From assembly GCA_025084515.1 (NCBI GenBank), contig JAJAGP010001492.1, positions 1-64,000 on the forward strand: a stretch of DNA of 64,000 nt. Direction: 5' to 3'. A program made the position numbers and the translations under genes. Shown here piece by piece: positions 22,263 through 33,673 of this stretch. The stretch comes from Ancistrus triradiatus. Its lineage: Eukaryota > Chordata > Actinopteri > Siluriformes > Loricariidae. Below the pieces are notes generated by a model, which made no database searches, was not told the origin of the DNA, and worked only from the letters and a program-made list of their open reading frames with translations. The number at the start of each line of letters is the position of its first letter. Positions within the stretch are counted from its first letter, which is position 1.

Positions 22263-23532
22263 ACCACACAGCTGTGTGCTGCCAACACTAGCTTGATCTC
22301 GGACTACCACGTGTTACTGCAGCGTGTTGGGCTTCAGTGATCAGCCTAGCTACTCCTGTCTGTCAGTGTTTAAAGTTTACATTTCTTCTGCAAACCACGT
22401 GTAAGTACGGTTACCTTTTGAAGTGCCCAAAACCAGGTGCGTATAGCAAACATTAAGGCTCAGGATTGATCATGACTGATAAATAGGTTTGAGCACTAAA
22501 AGTAAGCAGCACTAACATGCACTAATGTTCCAGTCAGTACAGCATTCCAGTACTAGGAACACGGCCTGGAAAACATCACGTTCTAATTCAGTCAAGACAT
22601 GAACGGAGGTGTTGAGTTTTTATGATGCCATGAAGAGTTATTTTGGCTCTGAGAAGCCAAAAGTATTAACAGGATGTCCTTCCTGGTTAAAGGACAAAGC
22701 CTTTTCAAAACCATTAAGCACTAATGTTTTCAATGCTGCTCAAGTTGGATTTGAATTAATCCAAGAAATGGCACATTCCTAACATCCAGCATGTGTGTGT
22801 GTGTACATTCAGTGAGGAAAGTATTATTTCACACTATAGCACAGCCTGGGCTCTAATCAGACCTGCCAAGATGTGTGTTTTGTAAATACAGAACAGGATT
22901 GTTGCTCGCTTGAAGTATTTATAATTGATCTTGATTTCCAATATAAACTGTTAGAAAAACAGTTGTTGAAGTGACAAGTTTCTAATGTGTAAGTGTATGG
23001 AAATGGACGTAGATATTCAATCACTAAAGGTATTAATACTTTATACTAGCTTGTGTGTCTGTGTTCTTATTTACCTTCGATCCACAATTTTTATGATGGA
23101 CATCAAATAATACACAAATACACATTCTGCAGAAACTAATCTGAATTTTCACTAAGTGATATGCAGTACAAGACTCTCCTGCACTCTCTGTGCTAAATGA
23201 GGAACTCTGGCAATGTGTTGTAGGGAGTCACATGGTAGGAGTGATGAGCGCTGGGAAATGTAGTGAGGAAAGCCACAGTCACTACCACAATCATTGGTTT
23301 TTCCACTTTCAATATATTATTTAATAAATTACATGAGATGTTCAGTACTTTGTTATAAAATATGCTTTGTTATTTGCTCAATTGTAGTTTCATGTAATTG
23401 TTTTAAGCATGTTTAAGGTAGGCTACACTATGCTATATACAGTGTATATGAAATCAGGACTACTTGCAATCTGCATTCTACATTAAAAAATAATCTCATG
23501 CCAACTTTGTAAAGACAATCACAGAATGAAAG
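22263..23532. other. Tail-to-tail spacer between rufy2 and hnrnph3
   Basis: Presumed rufy2 3' UTR and intergenic sequence. The only AATAAA seen on the plus strand is at 23323-23328, inside a Tigger-type fragment (23290-23455), so the rufy2 poly(A) site is not firmly placed. No other features seen. Confidence 0.5.
23290..23455 (+). mobile_element. Tigger-type interior fragment
   Basis: Matches interior segments of the elements at 53840 and 55207: TTTTCCACTTTCAATATATT, ACATGAGATGTTCAGTACTT and AAGGTAGGCTACACTATGCT. Lacks both ends. Confidence 0.55.
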
Positions 23533-23538
23533 TTTATT
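23533..23538 (-). terminator. hnrnph3 candidate polyadenylation signal
   Basis: AATAAA on the minus strand, about 460 nt after the hnrnph3 stop codon. Canonical hexamer; the cleavage site itself cannot be seen. Confidence 0.5.
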
Positions 23539-23994
23539 CTGAAATCAACTTTTTTTTTTTTAAACTTTGGAACTTTTAAATTCAGTGAACAACAAAATTA
23601 TTAAGTTCACAACATTCATCTGGACAGAAACTCTGCAGTTAAAGCAACTAGCTCAGAAAGTAGTTAACAGTCAAAACTATGTTCATTGCTGGGGGAAAAA
23701 GGCTCACAAATCTTACTTAACAAAGATGGCGGCCCATCACAGTGTCCTCCGAGACTGCAGATCTACGTGGATGATGACAAAGCAACACAAGTAGAACTAA
23801 AACTGAATATAAAACCTGATAAGCAAAACATACAGTAGCTGGTCATCTTGTATATATTCTTCATTTATAACTTTAACTCCACTCTTTTAAACTGGAAAAT
23901 ATTCTGGTTCAGTTGTACATGGGTGAAAACATTCCAATACAAAAAGACCTTCCAACTTCCAGCGGATTTTTCTCTTCTCATAAAAACGTTCTTT

Positions 23995-24065
23995 TCAGTA
24001 CATGCTCCTCTGCCCACTTCGAGAGCCCATTCCTCCAGAGTTGCCATAGTAACCGCCCCCACGAC
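23995..24065 (-). CDS. hnrnph3: hnrnph3 last coding exon
   Basis: Acceptor TATATAACTAG, stop TGA at 23997-23995. Encodes RGGGYYGNSGGMGSRSGQRS then MY, resembling the GGYYGQGGM...GMY end of mammalian HNRNPH3. Confidence 0.88.
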
Positions 24066-26774
24066 CTAGTTATATAATACATTTTAGGAACAAATGGAAT
24101 AACAAAAATATCTCCCAAGAAATGTATACTGGATGCACTGCTCCTTAAAAGTATGTGAACCCTTTACAATGTTATGTTTCTGCATCAAAGACCTAAACTT
24201 CAGATTTAGGTCAAATAAGAGAACACAAACAGGACAAATACTTGGCCATTTATTTATTGAGGAAAATTATCAACTGCTTTCAGTATCTGTTGTAAATCCT
24301 GTGCAGCAATAAAATACAACTAAACATTCAAATTAATCAGTGCTGCAGGTTGGCTTGAAGGAATTTAAGCCCATTACTCTGTATAGAACACCAACTGTGA
24401 GATGTTGGTGGGTTTCTTCACTTGAACTGCTCACTTCCACAATATTTCTGGTGGGTTAAGGACAGGACTTTGACCTTTAATTCAGATTCAGCAAAATAAA
24501 TGATACTACCACCACCAAGTTTAACAGATTGAATTAGGAATAGTGCAGTCATCTCACGGCTCGAGATCCCCAACCTTGCATTCTGCCTGTGTGGAGTTTG
24601 CATGTCATCCCCATTTCCATGTGGGTTTACTCCGGGTATGCAGGTTTCCAAAGATGTGCAATAGGTTACCTGGCTGCTCTAAATTGGCCCAATGTGAATG
24701 TGTCTGAATAGTAACCTTGCTCTTGTTGTGAATAGCCATTGAGGCTGATGGGACATAAATGCTGGAATGCAGTGTTTTCCTTTCTACAGACTTAAGTTCT
24801 CATTCAAACAAAATGTTCTAGATCAGCCTCATCTGTCCAAAAAACGTTTTTCCCAATAGCTTTCTGGTCTGTCCACATGATCTTTAGTAAACTGCAGAAG
24901 GGCAGCAGAGTTCTTTTTGGAGAGCTGTAGCTTTCTTCTTGAAACCCTGTCATGCGCACCACTGTTGTTTAGTTCAATTGTGTCAAAGACGCCTGGATCC
25001 TTTCGGACCGGACATGCCTTGCTCTTGAAGTGATCTTTGTTGGCCAACCACTCCTGGGGAGGGTAACAACAGTGCTGAATTTCCTCTATTTGTACACAAT
25101 CTGTCTGTGGATTGGAGGAGTTCAAATTCCTTACCAGCCGCATTTATCAACCTCTTTTCCGAGATCCTCAGAAATCGCTTATCTGTAACTCGCTAAATGC
25201 TGCAAATGTTTTGTGGAACTGTGGTAGCCTAGCGGTTAAGGTACTGGACTCTGGACCAGAAGGTCCAGGGTTCAAATCCCACCTCTGCCAAGCTGCCCAC
25301 ACTTGCTTGGATTGTACGATTGTACCAATTGTAAGTCGCTCTCGATAAGGGCGTCTGCTAAATGCTGTAAATGTAAATTTTTAGAGCAACCAATTAACCT
25401 AATGGAATGTGGGAGGAAAACGGAGTTCAAGGAGTAAACCCACATGGACACAAGGAGCACGTGCAAACTCTACACGTGGAATGTCTGAGGTCAGGATCAA
25501 TAACAACGCTCCCACCTGACCGTTATCCCCGACTGAAACCTGACTAATTTCACGTTTACATTAACTGCTAATCCTATGCCGTCACATACATCTGCCACAG
25601 AAATGTAATACTGGGAATCGCCGTACTCAGCAAATATATGTTTGTCCTGTTAGTGCTCTATCTACTTTTAAGACCTGTGTGAAAATCTGATTACATATAT
25701 TTAGGCAGACATGCAGAAAAAGGACTCTAAAAGGGTCATACACTTTCAAGTGCCACTATACATGTACTGAAACTTGTGATACTGACCCATTTCAGATGAT
25801 CCACTTGAAGTGGAGTTTAAGAACAGCTCTATGTAACGATGATCTGTGGGGACAAATAAGTAGATTTGTCTATTTAATAGATATGTGAAAAAACACTGGA
25901 TTTGTTCTAAATAAATAAATATCTGGATTAGTTTTATAAATCAGAAAAGTACATACGCATGTGATTCTTGTCTTTTGACATGGCCGATACTGCATCTTCA
26001 TGAGTCGCAAACTCTACATCTGCCTCTCCCGTGGATTTGCCGTTGGGTCCGACGTCAATGTGCACCCGTATTGGATTTAGTGGGGCGAAGAACTGAAACA
26101 AAGTGAATACTTTACTGTCAAGTACAAGGGTTGGGCTTTACTACTTCAGAATGGGTAGAACTTTAATATTTTAAAACACTACAGTTGAGACACTTCAAGT
26201 GGGGAAATTTCAGTGACAGCAAACAAATGGCACTTGGGGAAAACAGGCTTGAATTCAGCCCACTGTGAAAGTGTGTATAGTTTTTAAATAGCATCTTTAA
26301 CATAAAGTGCGAGAATGACCAATGCCTTTCCTTTTTTGTCCATTTTGGATGTCCTTGTGCTATCCTTTGACCGCTATGCATATTGCTTTGCCCCAGCTCC
26401 TTAAACAAATTACTGTTACGGGAAAGGAATCAATACACCAGTGAATGAAATCAGTGGAACTGCAGTTCTGGGTCGATGGTCAGTGAGAACACCTTAAAAA
26501 CTAATTTAGAACTTTATGAAAAATAAATGCTGTTTGATCCTTGACGGTCAATACGAACACGTTCAGTTGAGTTAAAATGTCGGCTGTGTGGAATCCAGTG
26601 ACAGACAAACGATCCACATACAGTTAAGATTTCATTGAAATAAATGGAATAAAATAATTATTTCTCAGGCCACACCCCCTCAAATAGTTCTATATAAAAC
26701 ACGCTCCATCATCAGTAACAAATTACTGTTAGGGGAAAGGAAGCAATACACCAGTGAATGAAATCATGCATGCA

Positions 26775-26812
<38 letters not shown>

Positions 26813-29800
26813 CTAAAAAAGTTCAATGTCACATTTTGTAGTCGTGGAAAAGACTGTTGGACCGCATTTGATTCACACGTACACACAGATAAACATAGGA
26901 CTGTGGTAGCCTAGCGGTTAAGGTACTGAACTATGGGCCTGAAGGTCCAGGCTTCAAATCCCACCTCTGCCAACCTGCCACCGTTGGGCCTTTGAGCAAG
27001 GATTGTAAGAAATTGCAAGTCGCTTTGGATAAGGGCATCTGATGAATGACAAATGTAAACAATTTCTATTTCTGTTGATGAATCACCAGTTCTGTTTTAA
27101 GGTGAAGCTTAGAGTTTTTAAATCACAAACATTCACCCTCTATTACCTCCTAAGACAAGCACGCAGTCCTTTATTTAAACATGACTGACTGAAACTTACT
27201 GAGTTAACCATTAACGTTTAAACATAACTGGACAATTCCTGAGTGGAGGACTTTGCCTACATGCTGCCTGGTTAAATTTTTCTGCTTATTTCTCATGCAT
27301 GCAGAGCCTGGGGACAAACTTCTTTTGACTGACAATAACTAATCCCTCCTTTGAGTTGGTAAAAGACTTAAACTGCTTGAAAATGGGTGTCCTGGTTTTG
27401 ATTTTCTACCATGCACAGTGTATTTGCACTATCTTTCTGGGAAAGACCAATTAATAGTTAATAGCGAAGACACAGTGGTCATTGTATGAATGGTAAGAAA
27501 TTGGTTAGTGCGTTTATTTGCACTTGATAATCTGATAACTTCAGAAAATCAGAATGTGTCAGTAATCCGATTAACAAGTACACATGCACTTAAATAATAA
27601 GCTAATAGGAAACCTCCAGGTTTACATAATTTGGGCATTAATCAAATTCTACTTTGCAACCAACCAATAAGCTTGCAGAAAGATCCGCTGTAAGCTTCAA
27701 TATCAAATTAACACTTAATTTTCTCGAGTATATACTGCGTGCATTTCAATAGCCGTTTCACTGCGTTTAATCGCCGGATTTCCAGATCCCACGAGAAATA
27801 AAACCCACAGGTCTATGTACCAAAGACCCCAAATAAAGCAATTCTTAGAATTGGTGAACCTGGCAATTGAGAGTTACACTAGCGTACATGTGTAGACAGA
27901 GAACTGATTGAATACTGGGCAACTAGTACACATGCTACGAGAAATCAGATTACTGGTATAAAAACCAGTTCTCTATCAAATTTCTTAATCTGATTCCTAT
28001 ATCAGAGTATGCTGTTTGGATGACCACTTGAATAATTAAATAACTGCAGAACTACGACTATGATCGGATTATCGAGGATGATAACAGGGTTACACAATGG
28101 CCTTGAAATTAACAAATGGTAAGCATTTTACCCAATAACATACCTCTCATTGTATTTACGTTCAATTGGTCATAATAGAAAGCTAACAATAGGTGGGTTT
28201 TACGTGTGACGCTTGTCGCATATCTTACATTGGCAATATCTGACTCGGTTGCACGGAAAGGCAGGCCTCTCATGTGCACAAAGTGACCACCATGAAAGCC
28301 TGATCTGCTGTCCCCCGAGCTGTAGCCAGATCCTCCCATTCCTCCTCTTCCTCTGTCCCTCACACGTTCTTCAAACATCCCATTACCAAAGCAATAATTG
28401 TCAAAGCCGTTGTAGTTGTCAAAACCACCATAACCTGTAAATGTAGAGAATAGCCCATTAGGACCTTGATCATGAAGGACTTCGGTGCCAATACATAAAT
28501 ATTCTTCATTGTGCACATGGAAAAGCTGCAAAGCACAAGGAAACAACAATAACATTTTGCAGCCAGTAATTTCTTTGTGAACAATTGGTTTCAACAGGCA
28601 CCAAAGCAAGGCATTTCATAAAGGTTACACTTGAGTTCATGAATTCAGTCTAAGGCTTTAACTATGAGGACTAATCCAATTTTATGTATTTTAGTGTTTT
28701 GGATGTACAAAGTATCACATGCCATAACTTTGTTTTTTTCAGGAGAACGTCATCATTTGATATGTAATTACTGAAGAATTTTGAAAATAACTTTGATATG
28801 TTGTTTTGGGCCATAAACTTCATCTATAATATTTTTGCATATACAAAGCACTTAGTGATCAGTTCAGATATGCTTTCAGAAATGGTTAGTAGAAAGCATC
28901 CGTGTCCTGAAAATACAACAATGTCAACTGCGGGTCACTGCATAGCTTAGTACTGCAAAAAAATTAATTCATTAATTAAAAAAATAAAAATTCACATATT
29001 GCATAGCTTAAAACAGCCAATCATCCAGACCTCATAATATGTTGTTCAGGGAAAACGTGACCACTGATTAAAATGTTATTGTTTTTTTTAATATTCAGAC
29101 ATTTATTATTTATAATACTTGAATTCATTCGATTGTCATTTGGCATATCTGATCTGTTGTACTCTGAACAGCTGAAAGCACAGAGAACATGGTTACATTT
29201 ACTAAGCGAGATGAAACAAAAGTTCCAGAACAAAACAAGCACCACAGTTTTTTAGGCAGTACAAGACAGTGCGTTTACATTGCACAGCATTAAAACAGTA
29301 ATAAATTCTGATTCTATAAACAAGACAAACATACCGCCACTGTAACCGCTTCCACCGCGCATCTGGTCCATGCCAGAGCTTCCTCTTCCAGGTCCAGGAC
29401 CAAAATATCCCCCGCGACCCATCACCGGCCGATCATATGGGCTAGGTCTCTGTGGCATCATCCTTCGGGGCACTTCATAGTATGCACGGATTTCATTTCG
29501 GCTGCTTTTGAAAATCTCTATGTACCTGAGTTTATTGAAAGGTACAGCATTAGCATCATATAAAAAGACGGTAAGGTTGAACTTCTTTGAATAAATTAGG
29601 AGTGTTTAGAAGGTCAATGTCCCAAATCCCTTGATTTGTCTAACTACCTCAGAAACACATAAGTGAAAGTTTAAAAGCAGGAGGGAACAAATGGCCTAAT
29701 GTTACCCTCACTGCAATAATTAAGTATGAAAAGATTGTAAGTGTTTCAATACATAAAGGTTCTCCTGAATATTAATTTAGCAAAGGCTTTCCCCACAATA

Positions 29801-32294
29801 TAACAATTAAGAGAAGTCATTTTCTACCCAGGTAACAACATACAATAAACATGCCAAGATTAACAAAAGACTATCTTTTTCTAAAGCAGAAAGATGCATG
29901 AACCCCAAGCCCACATTACACCCAGTCCAGTCTTGCCAGCCCCACCTGTGCCCTATTCTTTCCTTGTGTTTCCCCAGAGCTTTTTCTGCTATCTCCTTTG
30001 AGGCAAACTGCACGAAGGCTTCCCCTGTGCTCCTCCCCTGGTAGTCCATCGGCAATGTAATCCCATTTGGCACGATTTTCAACCCTTTAACCCAAGGACA
30101 AATAACCCCACAGAGGGGGACATGTTAAATAGCAACATTATCACGTGTAGAAAAGAAAACCCCCCCCAATTTTGTCCCTTAATCATTCCCTATATATTAA
30201 AATGTCATAAACACGAGTACAAAACTGTTCCTTAACACTTTAGACAAATTTTAACAGTCAAGAATATTTCTGAATTACTGATTATCTTTAAGGTGAAACT
30301 GCAGTGCCATTAGTTTTACTTGGGGAGGTACTAACAAAATCCAAAATTTGAATATAGAAACATACAGCTGCATGTCTGTTGTTACGGAACCTTCTGCCAC
30401 TAATGTGTAGTGTTTCTAAATACACCCAGGATACGATGGGCCAATCTAGGGGGTGAATTAACAGCCAAATTTCTTAGATGCACTGAATGCCCTCTGGCTT
30501 CCCCTGGTAAAACTAATCAAGCTCAAATATGGCTTATTACATCAAGAGTTTTATAACAACAACAATTAACCATTTTAGCAAGCAAACCATTTAATTGAGA
30601 AAACTATCTGGAAGTGTGTTGAGGTTAGAAATCACACCTGAGAAGAACTGTACAATCTCCTCTTTACTACATCCAAAAGGTAGTCCTCTGAGCCTCAGCA
30701 TGCAGCCACTGCTGCTGTCGTAATCTGTGGGGCCACTGCGTTTCAGCACCCAGTCCATCTCGCTGCGATTTGACTTGAACACTGCACAATGTGTTGCATT
30801 CCGTTACACAGGACAACCTATAGAATTGACTTTACAAGAAAACTACTTTGTTTGAAATGTCTGCCTCTGAAAGTTGACACTACAAAGAAGCCATTATACT
30901 GAAGCACAGTAGAAAACAATGTGAGGTTCAGCCCTCCTTTGTTGCCTTACAAACAGTGCATACGTAGTCGCAAAAAAAAAAAAAAAAGGAAAAAAAAAGA
31001 AAACTAGGGCTGAGCAAAGCGTACAATGTCCAGCGTAAAATGTTTACCATCCTTACCAGTTCTATTTGCTATGACAGTGCTTTGAATCATATGTCAAACG
31101 TAGAGAACAGATAATAAGGGGACACAATGTATAGTTAGGGGGTTTCACTGGGTCAAGCAGGGAAAATGTGATTGTCTGGTTAAGGGTGGTAAACAAGATT
31201 GGACATTATTATACACTTTGCTCACAGATTTCATTTCATAACACATTTTATCATGTGACAATAGCTGGCATTTGTAAAAATAAAAACCCAATAATTTTAT
31301 GGTACAGCAGTACCTCAATTCTTGACCACCTCAGAACTCGTGGAATTTACTTCTCGACACATTTTGACTAGAGAAATTTGTCAGTTCTCGTCGTTTGTTT
31401 AAACTTGTACAAGTCGAGCCTTGCGACTCATTTCAGCCGAAACTTGATTCACGATTCAGTACACTGTGATTCAGTTTCACAGAAGCCCTTGCTCCTCTGT
31501 TTTTCGTTTGTGTCTTTGTGTACATCCAGAGTACTATATTCATAGTGCAAATAAGTCCCCATGGGTCCTAAAATAATTAGTATTGACAGCCAACAAAGGA
31601 AAACTCACCATAAAAGAAAGGAAATGACAGCCAACCAAAAGGAAAACCGGCTTTAAGGTCGGTTCTCCTTTCTTTCTAGAAAATGAGATGCCTTGGCAGT
31701 TCAGCTTCAGGGAAGTCGTAATGAAATGTTGAAGTTTATACTGTTCACTCATGTGGCTGTGTAGTGCTATTGTAATAGGAAAAACTTATTGCACACACTG
31801 TTCATTCTCTTTGCACTATGCCTGTGTGGCAAGCCAAACTGCTGCCATAATTTTCCATATGCAAAGCCAAATGAATAACAGAAATGTGACCAAGAAAAAA
31901 ACCTCCAGACAAAACACTGAACATAGTGCATCTATTACCTTCAATGTATCGATGGCCCATATATTTGCGATCTTTTGCGAGGGCATTTTTAAAGTCTTCT
32001 GAAGTTTTTAGCTCAACAAATGCCTCCCCACTGGGTCTTCCCTCCTTGGAGAAGGTGAAACACACTCCATTCACTTTCCCCACAATATCACAGTCTGCAA
32101 ACAGAAGAAAAGTTTGATCGTTGTTTTAAATAACATGGAGGGTTTTGTTTTTTTTTATTTAACACTAAAGGATGAATGAAAAACTTGCTATACTTTCGCA
32201 GCTTACCTGAAAAAAACGATGCTACTTCCTCCTGTGTGCATGACCAGGGTAAGCCACGGATGCGCACCACATAGCCCTCATCATTGTGAGACAT
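23995..32294 (-). CDS. hnrnph3: Heterogeneous nuclear ribonucleoprotein H3-like, three qRRMs (395 aa)
   Basis: A nuclear RNA-binding protein of the hnRNP H/F family; its quasi-RRMs bind G-runs and influence splicing. Nine coding exons on the minus strand: 32294-32207, 32094-31939, 30781-30638, 30084-29946, 29525-29335, 28434-28229, 26092-25957, 25843-25787 and 24065-23995. They total 1188 nt, exactly 396 codons with the stop, and all junction phases match. qRRM1 is about residues 6-85 (VVRIRGLPWSCTQEEVASFF), qRRM2 about 100-180 (LRLRGLPFGCSKEEIVQFFS), a Gly/Arg/Tyr-rich linker about 205-288, qRRM3 about 290-370 (HFVHMRGLPFRATESDIANF), then a short Gly-rich tail ending RSMY. The PYDRPVMGRGGYFG linker, the tail and the rufy2 neighbour point to HNRNPH3 rather than HNRNPH1. 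Human HNRNPH3, as I remember it, is 346 aa and lacks qRRM1. The start ATG opens MSHNDEGYVVRIRG. Confidence 0.94.
24135..25762 (-). mobile_element. Degraded 2187-type Tc1 element in the last hnrnph3 intron
   Basis: Left end AAAGTATGTGAACCCTTTAC and right end TCATACACTTTCAAGTGCCA resemble the ends at 2187 and 36822. Minus-strand transposase pieces survive around 24830-25143 (NSSNPQTDCVQIEE, RRKLQLSKKNSAALL). A SINE and fragments of a second SINE type (24545-24780 and 25380-25500) have inserted. Confidence 0.8.
25213..25379 (+). mobile_element. tRNA-derived SINE, copy inside the Tc1 relic
   Basis: CTGTGGTAGCCTAGCGGTTA, GGTTCAAATCCCACCTCTGC, body shortened, tail GGGCGTCTGCTAAATGCTGT. Inserted in the degraded Tc1 copy. 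Confidence 0.88.
25787..25843 (-). CDS. hnrnph3: hnrnph3 short exon (end of qRRM3)
   Basis: Too short for an ORF scan. Acceptor GTCCCCACAG, donor GTCAGT. Encodes HHRYIELFLNSTSSGSSEM after joining; phase 1 in and out fits both neighbours. Confidence 0.88.
25957..26092 (-). CDS. hnrnph3: hnrnph3 exon (qRRM3)
   Basis: Acceptor TTTGTTTCAG, donor GTATGT. Encodes FFAPLNPIRVHIDVGPNGKS and onward to AVSAMSKDKNHM, matching qRRM3 of the H/F family. Confidence 0.95.
26404..26766. repeat. 50 bp direct repeat pair in an hnrnph3 intron
   Basis: 26404-26453 and 26717-26766 agree at 48 of 50 positions (both begin AACAAATTACTGTTA and end CCAGTGAATGAAATCA). They are separated by 263 bp of otherwise unrelated sequence and followed by an AT microsatellite at 26778-26808. 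Confidence 0.85.
26778..26808. repeat. AT dinucleotide microsatellite
   Basis: About fifteen uninterrupted AT/TA units in an intron of hnrnph3. Confidence 0.95.
26897..27060 (+). mobile_element. tRNA-derived SINE, copy in an hnrnph3 intron
   Basis: AGGACTGTGGTAGCCTAGCG with a diverged B-box region GGCTTCAAATCCCACCTCTG and tail ATAAGGGCATCTGATGAATG. More diverged than the copies at 21334 and 21536. Confidence 0.85.
27061..28228. other. hnrnph3 intron, nothing recognised
   Basis: Intron between the exons at 28229-28434 and 25957-26092. No repeat ends, boxes or conserved frames are visible. Confidence 0.5.
28229..28434 (-). CDS. hnrnph3: hnrnph3 exon (Gly-rich linker and start of qRRM3)
   Basis: Acceptor CATTTACAG, donor GTAAGA. 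Encodes YGGFDNYNGFDNYCFGNGMF, an RG-rich stretch, and HFVHMRGLPFRATESDIAN. Confidence 0.94.
29335..29525 (-). CDS. hnrnph3: hnrnph3 exon (linker)
   Basis: Acceptor AATAAACTCAG, donor GTATGT. Encodes YIEIFKSSRNEIRAYYEVPR, then MMPQRPSPYDRPVMGRGGYF and a Gly-rich stretch. Confidence 0.94.
29946..30084 (-). CDS. hnrnph3: hnrnph3 exon (qRRM2 second half)
   Basis: Encodes IVPNGITLPMDYQGRSTGEA and onward to KHKERIGH. Donor GTGGGG. The acceptor (GGGTTAAAG) has a weak pyrimidine tract but is fixed by phase and by homology. Confidence 0.92.
30638..30781 (-). CDS. hnrnph3: hnrnph3 exon (linker and start of qRRM2)
   Basis: Acceptor ATTGTGCAG, donor GTGTGA. Encodes FKSNRSEMDWVLKRSGPTD, then LRLRGLPFGCSKEEIVQFFS. 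In the mammalian protein translation starts at the MDW within this exon. Confidence 0.95.
31308..31720 (+). mobile_element. Tigger/pogo-type element, 5' part only
   Basis: Starts CAGCAGTACCTCAATTCTTG, then the shared internal block and CCCCATGGGTCCTAAAAT, the start-codon region (MGPK) common to the copies at 53840 and 55207. The right end is missing. Located in intron 2 of hnrnph3. Confidence 0.7.
31939..32094 (-). CDS. hnrnph3: hnrnph3 exon (qRRM1 second half)
   Basis: Acceptor CTGTTTGCAG, donor GTAATA. Encodes the RNP1-like segment GRPSGEAFVELKTSEDFKNA and ends MGHRYIE, as in hnRNP H1. Confidence 0.95.
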
Positions 32295-32321
32295 CTTTAA
32301 TCTCGGACTTCAGGACTGGTT
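32207..32321 (-). CDS. hnrnph3: hnrnph3 first coding exon
   Basis: Acceptor TTATTTTTAG (minus strand), 27 nt of 5' UTR, ATG at 32294-32292, donor GTAAGC. Encodes MSHNDEGYVVRIRGLPWSCT and onward to ASFFS; RNP2-like start of qRRM1. Confidence 0.93.
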
Positions 32322-33660
32322 CTAAAAATAATACAAACATTCACAGTAGATATTGGCTCTTCTACAGACACTCCCCTGCGACCCTGACCAGGATAAGCAG
32401 GGGTGACACAGGATGCTATGCTTTTGTCTGACACAGCTAGGTTTTAAACTGCATGTAAGACATGTATAAAAACATGCATGCAATACAATAAATTAATAGA
32501 AACTGTACATGTACATGGGATTGTACGATCATGAGGACTGCTCAGTAAAACATTGTCAAGATTCAAGATTTTATGTGTCACATGTTCCTTTGTAGTTGAT
32601 ACAAAAGGACAGTGCAGGCAACTTAGCGAACTATACAATTAGATAAAAATCAATAATAGTCTTAAAGAAGAGAATAATTTAGATATTTACACAATAAGAC
32701 TGTTACAGGTAGGTATATAGCATGAATGTATGACAGTAGTTTAAAGTGTGCAATGTGTCAGGATCAAGTACGAATGTTACTGCCTTTGTCTAGTAACCTC
32801 GTGAAGTCGCCAAAAAGTAGCCATGAAACAGAGGTAGGCGAGATAATGAGGTTAGACTGCATGTTTCCATAGACCTGGTTGCTTGTTTCTCTCACGAGAT
32901 CTGGCAACAACTGGGTTTAACCTATCCTTATTTTGTTGGGACCCGAAAACAGGATTAAGTTAAGTCCGAGTCAAACGTTCTCAAGCTGTTCCGTGTGACA
33001 CTGAGCAAATGAAACAAGTTTAACTGGATCCCTTTATAATCTGTGGAGCAGATCTCGGAAGTTCTGTATGAAAGTAGCTGATTGATAATCTCATTTGTTC
33101 AGATTTCTAAAAACAAACATTGTTTTTTTTAAATTATCTACACAACACCAAAAGCGCATACACAAAATGTGCACTGGAACTGAAGTAAAAGCTTGGTCTG
33201 GCCGCGCCAACATAAGTATATTTTACTAATGTGAAAATCATTTATAAACAGGTAACGCTGAAACCTGGGTAACCTACCTTAGCAACGCAGCTAGCAAGCT
33301 AACGTCACGCTGATCGGCTAGTTTACGATTCGAACTTCCTACGGACTTTTACGCGAATTGCTCACACTGAACTCTTCAAAACAACTCGCAGTTAAATGTT
33401 AAGCATTTATTAATTAAACAACGCATTAAACTAACCAGCTATATAGTTATTAAGCAAACGCCAGCTTCTAGGAAAGGTCAGTTACTTACCCTAGCTAGTC
33501 GGCTAACACCTTACACTCTAGTTGAAGCTAGCCTAACAAGCTGGACCAAAGCTCTTAAATGTTTAATCTATACTCCACTGAGAAAGTTATGCATGTTTAC
33601 ATGTTCTTTTTTAAATCTGAAGCTAGTTTATACAGAAGAAACAAGAGAATGGCTGAATAA
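32322..33660. other. hnrnph3 first intron (5' UTR intron)
   Basis: Lies between the first coding exon and the candidate noncoding first exon. No repeats with defined ends; around 33240-33540 there is sequence richer in GCTAGC/CTAGC words. No conserved coding frame. Confidence 0.4.
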
Positions 33661-33673
33661 TATGCAGCGTTAC

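Noticed and set aside
23995..32294. Assignment to HNRNPH1
   Set aside because: Three qRRMs suggest H1, but the PYDRP linker, the short Gly-rich tail ending in MY and the rufy2 neighbour favour HNRNPH3.
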